This document shows, piece after piece, positions 22,266-33,226 of a DNA stretch of 64,000 bases; within the stretch, counting starts at the first letter, position 1; each line of letters begins with the position of its first letter. The DNA lies in NCBI GenBank assembly GCA_963854835.1, contig OY978525.1, positions 51,381,429 to 51,445,428 of the forward strand, read 5' to 3'. Below the pieces are notes generated by a model. It ran no database searches. It was not told the DNA's origin and worked only from the letters and a program-made list of their open reading frames with translations. The translations under genes were made by a program, and so were the position numbers. This stretch comes from Megamerina dolium. Taxonomy: Eukaryota; Arthropoda; Insecta; Diptera; Megamerinidae.

Positions 22266-22497
22266 GTGTAGAATCTTATATAAAGGAATGATGGTATTGC
22301 ACGATGCACTTTCTTAACCGAGCATGAATTTTGATAATAAAATTCAATGAATTGCAAGCGTTGTTCGTTTGTAAGTCGATTCATTGTTAAATTATAAACT
22401 GAACATGTTTGACAGTAACATGTTAGACGAAAACAGCTGAGCTGCCAAAAACAGTGTTGCCAAAAAGAAAGTTGTTGAAATATCACCCTGCATTGCA
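22266..22497 (-). pseudogene. Tc1/mariner-like transposase N-terminus
   Basis: On the minus strand, from an end resembling CAGGGTGATATTTCAACAAC, about 115 bp of leader precede Met at about 22383, followed by NRLTNEQRLQFIEFYYQNS and KKVHRAI. This is the first helix-turn-helix of an IS630/Tc1/mariner-type transposase. Coding similarity ends near 22275, so only the DNA-binding start remains. A more divergent relative that extends further into the protein lies at 53440-53945. The same piece is at 58553-58785 in inverted orientation. Confidence 0.7.
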
Positions 22498-23651
22498 TCA
22501 AATGGATATATCATCCGCATATCTGAATAGCGAATTGACCGACAATGTGTATATGCGCCAACTAGAGACAGTGATTATCCTGCTCGCGTACTAAAGTTGC
22601 AAATATTGTTAAATGGTCTTAAACAGAGTGGCAGGCAGTGGATTGAAAAATTAAATACGACCTTATTGAATATTGGTTTTGTCCCATGCGCTATTGCGCA
22701 ATGCATCTACGTACGTAAACAAGGTAAAAACTTAAACATTATTGTTGTTTATGCTGATGATCTTATATTGGATTGTTCCAGTAAAGATGACTTAAACAAC
22801 GTAAAAGCACTCACATCAAATGAGTTTGATGTAGTCGATGGTGGTAAACTGAATCATTTTTGGGCATGAAAATCGAACGTACTGGTGAAACTGGTCATAT
22901 GACACTTGGCCACGAGCTGTATATTGAAAGTCTTTTTCAACATCAATCTTGTGCTACTCCCCTAGAAGCTGATTTTCAAACGAAATGAGATAACGGTTGT
23001 GAGCGTGTAGACCAAAAGGAATATCATTAGTTAATAGGTTCGTTACTGTACTTCGCTATGACGACACGCCCTGATATTGTAACCACCTCAGTGTAATGCA
23101 GATCCACATAGGGAGCATGCAGTGGCAGCTAAGTGTGTATTGCGATACTTGAGAGGGATCGAAAAACTGCATTATATGTGCATCGGTCAGCCAATATGCT
23201 GTTACGTGGATGCTGATTGGGCTGGTGATAACACGGATCGAAAATCGTTCAGTGGCTGGAACTTTATGCTGCTGGTGCTGCGGAATCTAAAAAACAAACC
23301 ATTGTGGCCCTCAGTTTCACAGAATAGAATATTTTGCTTTTTTAACAGTGGCGAATGAGACGGCATATGTTAGAAAATTTGTATCGGAGATGGGCTTCGG
23401 TGAGATGGGTGCACTGAAGATTTATAGTGATAATGAGAGTGCACAATGTCTTGCGAAGGATTCAAAATTCCACGCACGTAGCAAGCACATCGATGTTAAG
23501 TATCATCATGTCCATGAAATGTAAAAAATTAAAGATATAGGTATTGAATATGTGCCTAAGGACAACTTGATATCAGATCTATCAACAAAGAGTTTAGATA
23601 GGATTTAACATTTAAAATGCATCAATTTAATTGGGTTATACTAATATGTAT
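22498..23651 (+). pseudogene. Ty1/copia (copia-2) RT-RNase H fragment, copy 1
   Basis: The plus strand begins at HQMDISSAYLNSEL (RT), continues through LNGLKQSGRQW, VVYADDLIL (catalytic YADD) and a LGHELYIESLF segment, then RNase H with CYVDADWAGDNTDRKSFSGW and the YHHVHEM...EYVPKDNLISDLSTKSL end. Several stops and a 10-bp deletion near 22568 disrupt it. Gag to mid-RT is absent. The right edge meets the 3' LTR of copia-1. The inverted second copy (57388-58552) retains its own downstream LTR. Confidence 0.85.
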
Positions 23652-23825
23652 TGTTCAACGCAGTGTTTTAAATTTAATGTTTATTAAATGAGAGTTAGTT
23701 CAGTACTAAATCAATACATACATTTAAGCTAAATTATTCATAAAAAACGTAAGAGAATGAGTGTACAAACTTCAAAGAGAAAACTAAAAATAGAACTGTA
23801 TATGAAGATAGCGGTTATTTCAACA
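23652..23825 (-). repeat. copia-1 3' LTR
   Basis: 174 bp with TGTT...AACA ends. Its first 74 bp on the plus strand match 41554-41625 closely. It lies directly against copia-2 sequence at 23651, so copia-1 was inserted into, or joined to, that older element. Confidence 0.82.
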
Positions 23826-23858
23826 CTCCCTCTCGCTATCTTCCTTCAAAATTGAAAG

Positions 23859-26184
23859 TTAATCTTTATACAATCCAAATTTCAAAATAAAGTTAGAATT
23901 CTTCTCCACTGACAATGCTTTTGTTAATTGGTCTGCCAACTGATTTTCAGTAGGTATATATTGCACTAAAATTTCATTTCGGAATTGCATATCGCATGTA
24001 TAAAGATATTGTACACCAATATGCCGAGTACGTTTCGATGCCTGTGGATTCGCCACTAGAATGATCGCTTGTTGATTGTCACAGTAGATAACCGTTGGTA
24101 AATGCTGCACCAAACTCAAATCCGACAAAAGCTTTCTTAAACAAATTACAGCTTTGGTTGCTGAACATAAAGCAACAAATTCGGCTTCGGTAGTTGATGT
24201 CGCTATTATCGATTGCTTCTTAGAACTCCATGCGGCGCCACCATTGAGCAACACAAGCCAGCCAGTTGTGCTTTTTCTAGTATCAGGGTCTCCAGCCCAA
24301 TCGGAATCGCAGTAGCTTAACATGTTCTTGTCAGTCCCTTGACGAGACGAAAATGTTATGCCTACGTCAGTAGTGCCTTTGAGGTATCTAAAAATACGCT
24401 TGACACCTTTCCAATGAATTGTGCTCGGGTTTTCCATGTAACGACTTAGAACGCCGTGAATAGACCATAAGATACATAAGTGATCCAATAGCTTCTCTGT
24501 AAGGAAAATTTTCGTATTCAGCACCATCATTCTTGGTCAAAATCATTCCAGGTACAGCTGGGGAAGAAACAGATGAACAATTAGTAAGATAAAAACGATC
24601 TAATATACGATTTATTTATGCCGTTTGGAAGATTTTAAGTTTTCGCTGCTTTGTCTCTCTCTCAATTTGCATACCGACGAAAAACTCCGCTTCTTTGTAC
24701 GTGATGCTGAACTCGTTATGCAATTTATTCAAAATGTCCATTACTAAATGTTTGTCGTTACCGCAAAGCAGTCCATCATCTACATAAAGTGCTAGATGTA
24801 TAATAAAACCCTGCGATGCGTACGTAAACACGCAACTATCTGATGATGATTGTTTGAAATTGTGTTGCAATAGGAACTCAACAATCTTTTTATTCCATTG
24901 CCTCGACGCCTGCTTGAGCCCATATATGCCCTTTTTCAGCATACACACTTGATCGTCTACAGCAAAACCACAAGGTTGTTCCATGTATATAAGATCCTCT
25001 AAGTCTCCATGCAAAAATGCCGTTTTAACGTCGAACTGGTAAACTTCTAGATCTTCTGCTGCAGCGATTGATAATAAAATTCGAATAGATTCATAGCGCA
25101 CTACAGGCGCATATATTTCATCGTAGTCAATTTTGTATTTTTGGGAACGGCCACGCGCCACTAGTCGAGCTTTATATTTATCAACTTCTCCTTTAGAATT
25201 TAGCTTTCGTTTAAAAACCGAACGATTTGTAATAACATGCTTGTCTGATGTGCGTGGGACTAAAATCCAAGTGTTACTCTTCCGTAAAGAGTCCAACTCT
25301 TCGTTGATTGCTTTCATCCAGTCACTGGAATCTATACTGCTCATTGCTTCATCGAGAGTATTTGGTTCTAGTTGTGCCATAAAAACCTCAGCGATATTCA
25401 CAGATGTAGTAGCTTTACTTGATTTCTTTCGTTGACGTGTATTATATGGACTTCTAGGCACCACCAGCTTGTTATTATTGTTTTGTTGCTCGGTATCGCT
25501 GTCTATCAGCTGTTCAGTTTCGCCTTGTTGTTCAAAATTACTTCGAGTTTTAGTTTCCACCACTTCATTCGGCTCATTTTGATCTTCATTAAAAATTACG
25601 TCACGACGCACGTAAATTTTCCTCATTAGGTGGCTCATATACTCTATATGCTTTGCTGCCATCATTATATCCAATCATAATGCATTTAACTGAGTTCTTT
25701 TCCCATTTGGTTCTTTGATCTTTCGGCACATGAACGTAAACTTCGCAGCCAAAAATTTTTAAATGTTGTACACATGGTTTGCGGACATACCATAGCTCGT
25801 AAGTGTGAAACACCACCTCTGTTGCAATACGGTTTCTGAGGTATACAGCTGTGTTCGTAGTTTCTCCCCATAAATATGAAGGCAAATTTCTCGAATGTAA
25901 CATTGCTTTTGCTGCTTCTACAATAGTTCTGTTTTGATCTCAATAAAACCATTTTGTTCTGGTGCTCTGGGCGTAGAAAATTCTTGCTTAATACCCTTTG
26001 ATAACAGGAATTGCTTGACCGCGGTGTTGTTGAACTCCATGCCACCATCGGATCTCAGCCTATTTATAAAATGACCATCTGCTTGCACAACAGCATAAAA
26101 TTCCATCAGCTTCTGTAAAACGTCACTTTTCTCCTTCAAAAAATAGACAAAACAATATCTTGAAAAATCATCTTTCAATAACAT
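23859..26184 (-). pseudogene. copia-1 pol, 3' half (IN-RT-RNase H), unit A
   Basis: Minus-strand integrase core from LLKDDFSRYCFVYFLKEK with LRSDGGMEF and EQNGFIE (D and E of the DDE set; the first D lies in the other half), then HSRNLPSYLWGE (25850-25900). RT spans 24616-25674: WILVPRTSDKHVI, YKARLVARG, FDVKTAFLHGDLEDLIYMEQ and LYVDDGLLCGN (catalytic VDD). RNase H is at 23859-24530: SYCDSDWAGDPDTRKSTTGW, TEAEFVAL and the RHIGVQYL tail. Frameshifts near 25640 (IN/RT), 25930 and 24540-24610 break it. Nearly identical to 28904-30552. Confidence 0.88.
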
Positions 26185-26417
26185 AACATATCACGTTATA
26201 GTCACCAATAAGAGTGGACGTGTTTTGCATCTCTCCTTTGATAGAGTCGGAAAAGTGATTGATTTCGGTTTAAAAAATTAAATATATTGCGAAAAGACGC
26301 TAAGTAAACTCAAGGAGTTATTTCTGTGGTTTTTTATTGCTTATACAAATTAGCAAAAAGAACAATAAAATCAAAGAAAAAAAAAATAATATCGTTTGCA
26401 AACATTTTGTTTGTAAT

Positions 26418-28024
26418 ATGAGTGTTCAGCGCTCTCCTCTCCGGCAACGGCAATCGCCTGTTAATGTGTGTGTAAACAATAATTTGCAATCACCCGCGCA
26501 AACCACCCCGATAAGTGCATTATCAAAAAAATCAGCTGATACACACTGCACAAGTGAAAGTAACAGTGCAAATCTTTTGCCTGCACATATTCCTCACTCT
26601 AACACTACATCAAAATTTGCAACAACAATAAATACAGACAAAAAAAATAATTTGTTCTCTCGTGATATACTATCTCCCTCTATACCGTGGAGTGTACAAT
26701 GCGCTTCTCCTGCTGTAACACCAACAGCTACAACATCAAAGCAAACAAATAACGGCCTTTCTACTGAAGTACATGGCCCAGTAGTAAAAGCAACTAGTGC
26801 GATGACTAATAAAGAACCAGTTGCTGTTCAAACTGGAATTGATCGCTACATTATTGTAGTAAAGCGAAAAAGAAGTCCACAAAATTCAAAACAAATGAAT
26901 TCAACAAAAATTCAGAACACTGCCCCTATTAGTTCGAAAAATAGATACGCTCAGGTGATGAAAGTGACGAAAATATTATCTCCAAGAAAAATTTCAAACC
27001 CCCACCCATTTTCTTAAGAGAACGCAACTCAGATAAGTTGATTTCCAGAATTACAAGTCTTATAGGACCAAAGAATTTCCATGTTGTTCCTATTCGCAAA
27101 GGCCAAATTGAGGAAACGAAAGTGCAAATCTACAGCGAAACTCATTATCGCAAAGTAATTGCGGAATTTGATGCTGGAAAAAAGAATTACTACACATATC
27201 AGCTAAAAAGTAGTAAGGGCTTAATTGTTGTACTCAAAGGCGTCGAACCCATCGTTGATATTAACGAAATCAAACTTGCCCTTCAGGAAGAAGGGTTTCA
27301 AGCCAAAACAGTATTCAACACTCTCAACAAAAGCAATATACCTCAACCGTTATATCGTATTGAGCTTCAGCCTGAAACAAAACCCCTAAAAAAAGGTGAA
27401 GTACACCGCATATATAAAATTCGATATTTATTGCATCGCAAAATCACAATCGAAGAACCCTATAAGAGAACTACACCTCCTCAGTGCAGCAACTGCCAAG
27501 AATATGGACATACTAAGACATATTGTACCCTGCCAGCTGTTTGTGTGATTTGTGGAGATCTCCATAAATCAAACATATGCCCAAAGTTTAAAGGCGATGC
27601 TAGCATGAAAAAATGAAGCAATTGTGGAGGTAATCACACCGCAAATTATATAGGTTGCCCAGTATATTAACCCTAAAGCTAAATTTCTCCGCTAGCAATC
27701 AACCTCTAAAACCAGTTGAGCAAACTCAGATAGCCAACTCAAGTAAGAGACAAAATATTGATGCAACACAATTCTTCTCTGCAATCCCAAACAAGAATCA
27801 AACCAATTCGTACGCTAGTGTGTTAAAACAAAACCCACACCAGCAAAGCAATGTAAATAATGAGCAGAAGCACTCACTGCCCACCCAACAGCCAAGTACC
27901 CTTGAACATTTGCTTCAAACATTAATTCAGAATATGAACCAATTCATGAACTCAATGCAACAATGATGCAAGAAATGATGAAAAATCAATCGATGTTACT
28001 CCAAACATTGCTATCCAGACCATG
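26418..28024 (+). pseudogene. jockey ORF1 (Gag), unit A, broken
   Basis: Starts MSVQRSPLRQRQSPV at 26418. After a Ser/Thr/Asn-rich N-terminus comes the PRE_C2HC-type central domain (SLIGPKNFHVVPIRKGQIEE, near 27060-27110) and CCHC knuckles (CSNCQEYGHTKTYC, CVICGDLHKSNIC). Unit A has a 7-bp deletion at about 26952 (frameshift) and a TGC-to-TGA stop at about 27614 in the third knuckle; unit B is intact at both. The C-terminal 61 nt missing from unit B are present here. The protein would bind the LINE RNA. Confidence 0.88.
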
Positions 28025-28896
28025 AGTCGTCTCAAGATATGCCACTTGAACGCCAACGGCTTAAGCCAGCACCGTTTGGAGCTAATTCAATTCCTTGAAT
28101 CCAGCCAGATCGACAAATATCCACATCTCCACAGAGTGTAATTATGATCTATCATCTGACCACTCACCCACGGTAATATCTATAAAATCACCAAGCCCCC
28201 AAGGCAATTGCGTTAGAAAAAAATAGACTGGTTGAAATTTAAGAAATATATAAATTCCCATCTTCCTCTAAGTACTGTATTAAGAAATGGACATGATGTA
28301 GACTCAGCACTCGAAAAGTTCAACCAGCTGCTCTTATTAGCTCTCAGCTCAGCCACCTGCACAAGGGTATGCAAGCAATCAAACTATAGCCCATACACAC
28401 CAGCTGACATTGAATTGCTAGTAAGACAGAAAAGAAGACTCCGAAGGCAATGGCAGGAATTCAGATCACCGAATCTGAAAACACAGCTACAGCACTGTAC
28501 TCGAAAGTTAAAGCAAGCCTTAAAAAATAAAAACAACAAAGAGTTAAAAGAGCTCATAGCCAAATTAACACCTGGTGAAGCGTCGACTACTCTTTGTGGA
28601 AATCAGCAAAAAACTCACATCGGCCAATTCTCACTGATTCCCCCATCCGTTTGTGTGACGGTAATTGGGCTAGAAGCAACTGTGAAAAGGGTTTGGCTTT
28701 TGCAGACCTTATGTGATTTTGGAAAAATCACATAGAGGCAAAGAAAACTCAGATCAAGCTTAAAATTAATCAGTTATGGTGGCTGTTACACAAAAGATCA
28801 AAGTTGAATCTCGAATACAAAGTGCTATTATATAAAACAATCCTGAAGCCAATCTGGACTTATGGTATTTAGTTTTGGGGCACCACATCTCCCTCA
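28022..28896 (+). pseudogene. jockey ORF2 remnant, unit A (endonuclease and RT deleted)
   Basis: The ORF2 start MSRLKICHLNANGLSQ (28022) overlaps the ORF1 stop as ATGA. After about 28 codons it jumps to the end of the endonuclease (SSDHSPTVISIKS) and the linker (PYTPADIELLVRQKRRLRRQW, 28385-28460). Near 28710 it jumps again, past the whole RT, to the HIEAKKTQIK region of the C-terminal tail. The second jump is identical in unit B, so it predates the duplication; the first is unique to unit A. Confidence 0.87.
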
Positions 28897-28903
28897 ATCA
28901 TTC

Positions 28904-30552
28904 TTGGTAAAAATCATTCCAGGTACAGCTGGAGAAAAAACAGGTGAACAATTAGTAAGATAAAAACGATCTAATATACGATTTATTTATGCCGTTTGGA
29001 AGATTTTAAGTTTTCGCTGCTTTCTCACCCTCTCAATTTGCATACCGACGAAAGACTCCGCTTCTTTGTACGTGATGCTGAACTCGTTATGCAATTTATT
29101 CAAAATGTCCATTACTAAATGTTTGTCGTTACCGCAAAACAGTCCATCATCTACATAAAGTACTAGATGTATAATAAAACCCTGCGATGCGTACGTAAAC
29201 ACGCAACTATCTGATGATGATTGTTTGAAATTGTGTTGCAATAGGAACTCAACAATCTTTTTATTCCATTGCCTCGACGCCTGCTTGAGGCCATATATGC
29301 CCTTTTTCAGCATACACACTTGATCGTCTACAGCAAAACCACAAGGTTGTTCCATGTATATAAGATCCTCTAAGTCTCCATTCAAAAATGCCGTTTTAAC
29401 GTCGAACTGGTAACCTTCTAGATCTTCTGCTGCAGCGATTGATAATAAAATTCGAATAGATTCATAGCGCACTACAGGCGCATATATTTCATCGTAGTCA
29501 ATTTTGTATTTTTGGGAACAGCCACGCGCCACTAGTCGAGCTTTATATTTATCAACTTCTCCTTTAGAATTTAGCTTTCGTTTAAAAACCCAACGATTTG
29601 TAATAACATGCTTGTCTGATGTGCGTGGGACTAAAATCCAAGTGTTACTCTTCCGTAAAGAGTCCAACTCTTCGTTGATTGCTTTCATCCAGTCACTGGA
29701 ATCTATACTGCTCATTGCTTCATCGAGAGTATTTGGTTCTAGTTGTGCCATAAAAACCTCAGCGATATTCACAGATGTAGTAGCTTTACTTGATTTCTTT
29801 CGTTGACGTGTATTATATGGACTTCTAGGCACCAACAGCTTGTTATTATTGTTTTGTTGCTCGGTGTCGCTGTCTATCAGCTGTTCAGTTTCGCCTTGTT
29901 CAATATTACTTCGAGTTTTAGTTTCCACCACTTCATTCGGCTCCTTTTGATCTTCATTAAAAATTACGTCACGACGCACGTAAATTTTCCTCATTAGGTG
30001 GCTCATATACTCTATATGCTTTGCTGCCATCATTATATCCAATCATAATGCATTTAACTAAGTTCTTTTCCCATTTGGTCATTTGATCTTTCGGCACATG
30101 AACGTAAACTTCGCAGCCAAAAATTTTTAAATGTTGTACACATGGTTTGCGGACATACCATAGCTCGTAAGTGTGAAACACCACCTCTGATGCAATACGG
30201 TTTCTGAGGTATACAGCTGTGTTCGTAGTTTCTCCCCATAAATATGAAGGCAAATTTCTCGAATGTAACATTGCTTTTGCTGCTTCTACAATAGTTCTGT
30301 TTTGATCTCAATAAAACCATTTTGTTCTGGTGCTCTGGGCGTAGAAAATTCTTGCTTAATACCCTTTGATAACAGGAATTGCTTGACCGCGGTGTTGTTG
30401 AACTCCATGCCACCATCGGATCTCAGCCTATTTATAAAATGACCATCTGCTTGCACAACAGCATAAAATTCCATCAGCTTCTGTAAAACGTCACTTTTCT
30501 CCTTCAAAAAATAGACAAAACAAGATCTTGAAAAATCATCTTTCAATAACAT
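28904..30552 (-). pseudogene. copia-1 pol, integrase-RT segment, unit B
   Basis: Second copy of 24530-26184. The RT frame (28987-30042) carries NRWVFKRKLNSKGEVDKYK, FDVKTAFLNGDLEDLIYM and LYVDDGLFCGN. The integrase C-terminal part is at 29969-30552. It lacks the RNase H and LTR that follow unit A. Relative to unit A it has a 3-bp deletion (EQQGE to EQGE) and a few substitutions. The IN/RT frameshift near 30010 is shared with unit A. Confidence 0.88.
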
Positions 30553-30787
30553 AACATATCACGTGATAGTCACCAATAAGAGTGGACGTGTTTTGCATCT
30601 CTCCTTTGATAGAGTCGGAAAAGTGATTGATTTAGGTTTAAAAAATTAAATATATTGCGAAAAGACGCTAAGTAAACTCAAGGAGTTATTTCTGTGGTTT
30701 TTTATTGCTTATACAAATAAGCAAAAAGAACAATAAAATCAAAGAAAGAAAAATAATAATATCGTTTGCAAACATTTTGTTTGTAAT

Positions 30788-32349
30788 ATGAGTGTTCAGC
30801 GATCTCCTCTCCTGCAACGGCAATCGCCTGTTAATGTGTGTGTAAACAATAATTTGCAATCACCCGCGCAAACCACCCCGATAAGTGCATTATCAAAAAA
30901 ATCAGCTGATACACACTGCACAAGTGAAAGTAACAGTGCAAATCTTTTGCCTGCACATATTCCTCACTCTAACACTACATCAAAATTTGCAACAACAATA
31001 AATACAGACAAAAAAAATAATTTGTTCTCTCGTGATATACTATCTCCCTCTATACCGTGGAGTGTACAATGCGCTTCTCCTGCTGTAACACCAACAGCTA
31101 CAACATCAAAGCAAACAAATAACGACCTTTCTACTGAAGTACATGGCCCAGTAGTAAAAGCAACTAGTGCGATGACTAATAAAGAACCAGTTGCTGTTCA
31201 AACTGGAATTGATCGCTACATTACTGTAGTAAAGCGAAAAAGAAGTCCACAAAATTCAAAACAAATGAATTCAACAAAAATTCAAAAGCAAAACACTGCC
31301 CCTATTAGTTCGAAAAATAGATACGCTCTGCTTTCAGGTGATGAAAGTGACGAAAATATTATCTCCAAAAAAAATTTCAAACCCCCACCCATTTTCTTAA
31401 GAGAACGCAACTCAGATAAATTGATTTCTAGAATTACAAGTCTTATAGGACCAAAGAATTTCCATGTTGTTCCTATTCGCAAAGGCCAAATTGAGGAAAC
31501 GAAAGTGCAAATCTACAGCGAAACTCATTATCGCAAAGTAATTGCGGAATTTGATGCTGGAAAAAAGAATTACTACACATATCAGCTAAAAAGTAGTAAG
31601 GGCTTAATTGTTGTACTCAAAGGCGTCGAACCCAACGTTGATATTAACGAAATCAAACTTGCCCTTCAGGAAGAAGGGTTTCAAGCTAAAACAGTATTCA
31701 ACATTCTCAACAAAAGCAATATACCTCAACCGTTATATCGTATTGAGCTTCAGCCTGAAACAAAACCCCTAAAAAAAGGTGAAGTACACCCCATATATAA
31801 AATTCGATATTTATTGCATCGCAAAATCACAATCGAAGAACCCCATAAGAGAACTGGACCTTCTCAGTGCAGCAACTGCCAAGAATATGGACATACTAAG
31901 ACATATTGTACCCTGCCAGCTGTTTGTATGATTTGTGGAGATCTCCATAAATCAAACATATGCCCAAAGTCTAAAGGCGATGCTAGCATGAAAAAATGCA
32001 GCAATTGTGGAGGTAATCACACCGCAAATTATAGAGGTTGCCCAGTATATATAACCCTAACTCAAGTAAGAGACAAAATATTGATGCAATACAATTCTTC
32101 TCTGCAATCCCAAACAAGAATCAAACCAATTCGTACGCTAATGTGTTAAAACAAAACCCACACCAGCAAAGCAATGTAAATAATGAGCAGAAGCACTCAC
32201 TGCCCACCCAACAGCCAAGTACCCTTGAACCTTTTCTTCAAACTTTAATTCAGAATATGAACCAATTCATGAACTCAATGCAGATAGTAATGCAAGAAAT
32301 GATGAAAAATCAATCGATGTTACTCCAAACATTGCTATCCAGACCATGA
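30788..32349 (+). pseudogene. jockey ORF1 (Gag), unit B, C-terminal frameshift
   Basis: A frame of 453 codons (to 32149) from MSVQRSPLLQRQSPV. It has a low-complexity Ser/Thr/Asn N-terminus (1-180), the PRE_C2HC-like region (about 215-330) and three knuckles: CSNCQEYGHTKTYC, CMICGDLHKSNIC and CSNCGGNHTANYRGC. A deletion of about 61 nt at about 32058, relative to unit A, shifts the last part; the original frame resumes at 32060-32349 (LLQTLIQNMNQFMNSMQ...LLSRP). The true stop, TGA at 32347-32349, overlaps the ORF2 ATG. Confidence 0.88.
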
Positions 32350-32497
32350 GTCGTCTCAAGATATGCCACTGGAACGCCAACGGCTTAAGCCAGCACCGTT
32401 TGGAGCTAATTCAATTCCTTGAATCCAGCCAGTTCGACATAATGATGATATCTGAGACCCACTGACAAAAATTGCTACCAAATACCATATTACAAAC

Positions 32498-32964
32498 TGA
32501 ATAAATAAACGCTTTATTAAATGAATTTACACGTATGTGTTAAACTATGAATAAATGCTTTATTAAGTGAATAAATGATTACACGGTATATATGTAGAAT
32601 TCGTTTGAATTTAACTTAAATGATGTACTATCACACAATAGGTTTATAGCTACAACGGGTAGAATTTAGATTTACGCTGTTTATTTCGACGATTAAATAT
32701 GCGCGGAATGGCACGATCTCGATTCAAACTCTAGGACCGAATGTAATATATGATAACATCGGTCGATCATAACGCGAACCGCGAAAACCCAAAAACATAA
32801 AAGGGGAATTTATGTGGAGAGTTGGGTTGCCATATGGTAAGTATGCAAGGTAAGGTAAGTAAAAATGGTAAGTATCATTAATTCATTTTATAAATACTAT
32901 TTCATTATTTTTACTTCCTTCTTTCAGGGACTGGCCATATGGCTTGTCTAAAGGGATTTAGACA
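32498..32964 (-). repeat. BEL 3' LTR
   Basis: 467 bp. On the minus strand it begins with the perfect palindrome GTCTAAATCCCTTTAGAC (32947-32964, arms of 7 bp) preceded by T and overlapped by the TG end. AT-rich near the outer end, with repeated ATAAATGCTTTATTAA-like words (32500-32560). Confidence 0.85.
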
Positions 32965-33226
32965 TCGCGGCCCGCATGCACTCGTGCATTAATTGAGTGC
33001 ATCTCGTAGACGGGACAGTGAACCGATCGCGTCCTCGATCGCCCGAGCTGTCCTCCTACGAACATCGGGAGTCGGTCGTTGTCTCGGCTGGGAGCTTCTC
33101 GGGGTGGAAGCTACATGTGGTTGCTCGACGCGACGAGAGCGCGGAGGGTTTCGCTGCAATCCGTGGCGGAGATCCTCAGGTCTGCGCCGATGCCGGGGTT
33201 CAGGACGATGCCTCGTGCGTCCGCCT
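32965..33226 (-). other. BEL 3' region, GC-rich
   Basis: Between the pol stop and the 3' LTR. It is clearly richer in G+C than the surrounding DNA and opens several chance frames on the plus strand. It may be the end of pol after a frameshift plus the 3'UTR. No clear polypurine tract is seen before the LTR. Confidence 0.45.

Larger units (their letters stand above)
21990..23651. repeat. Inverted duplication, left arm (1.66 kb)
   Basis: Harbinger + Tc1/mariner + copia-2 mosaic. Its reverse complement lies at 57388-59058 with only scattered substitutions and small indels; the 86-codon frame spanning the mariner piece is identical in both. The shared breakpoints of three unrelated fragments mean the block was copied after the mosaic formed. 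Confidence 0.88.
24526..28896. repeat. Tandem duplication, unit A
   Basis: About 4.4 kb comprising the copia-1 IN-RT segment and a jockey copy. Unit B starts at 28897 with the same copia sequence (ATCATTCTTGG...). The junction at about 28897 fuses jockey ORF2 (TCTCCCTCAA) to copia at 24526, with only 1-2 bp of shared sequence, as in non-homologous joining. The two units look about 98% identical by eye. Confidence 0.85.
26190..28896 (+). mobile_element. jockey LINE, unit A (ORF1 plus deleted ORF2)
   Basis: It begins next to copia integrase at about 26190 with a 5' leader of about 230 bp. ORF1 follows, then the start of ORF2 (28022). ORF2 is missing most of its endonuclease (joined near 28110-28125) and all of the RT (joined near 28710). 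The 3' end and poly(A) are cut away by the duplication junction at 28896. Non-autonomous. Confidence 0.88.
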
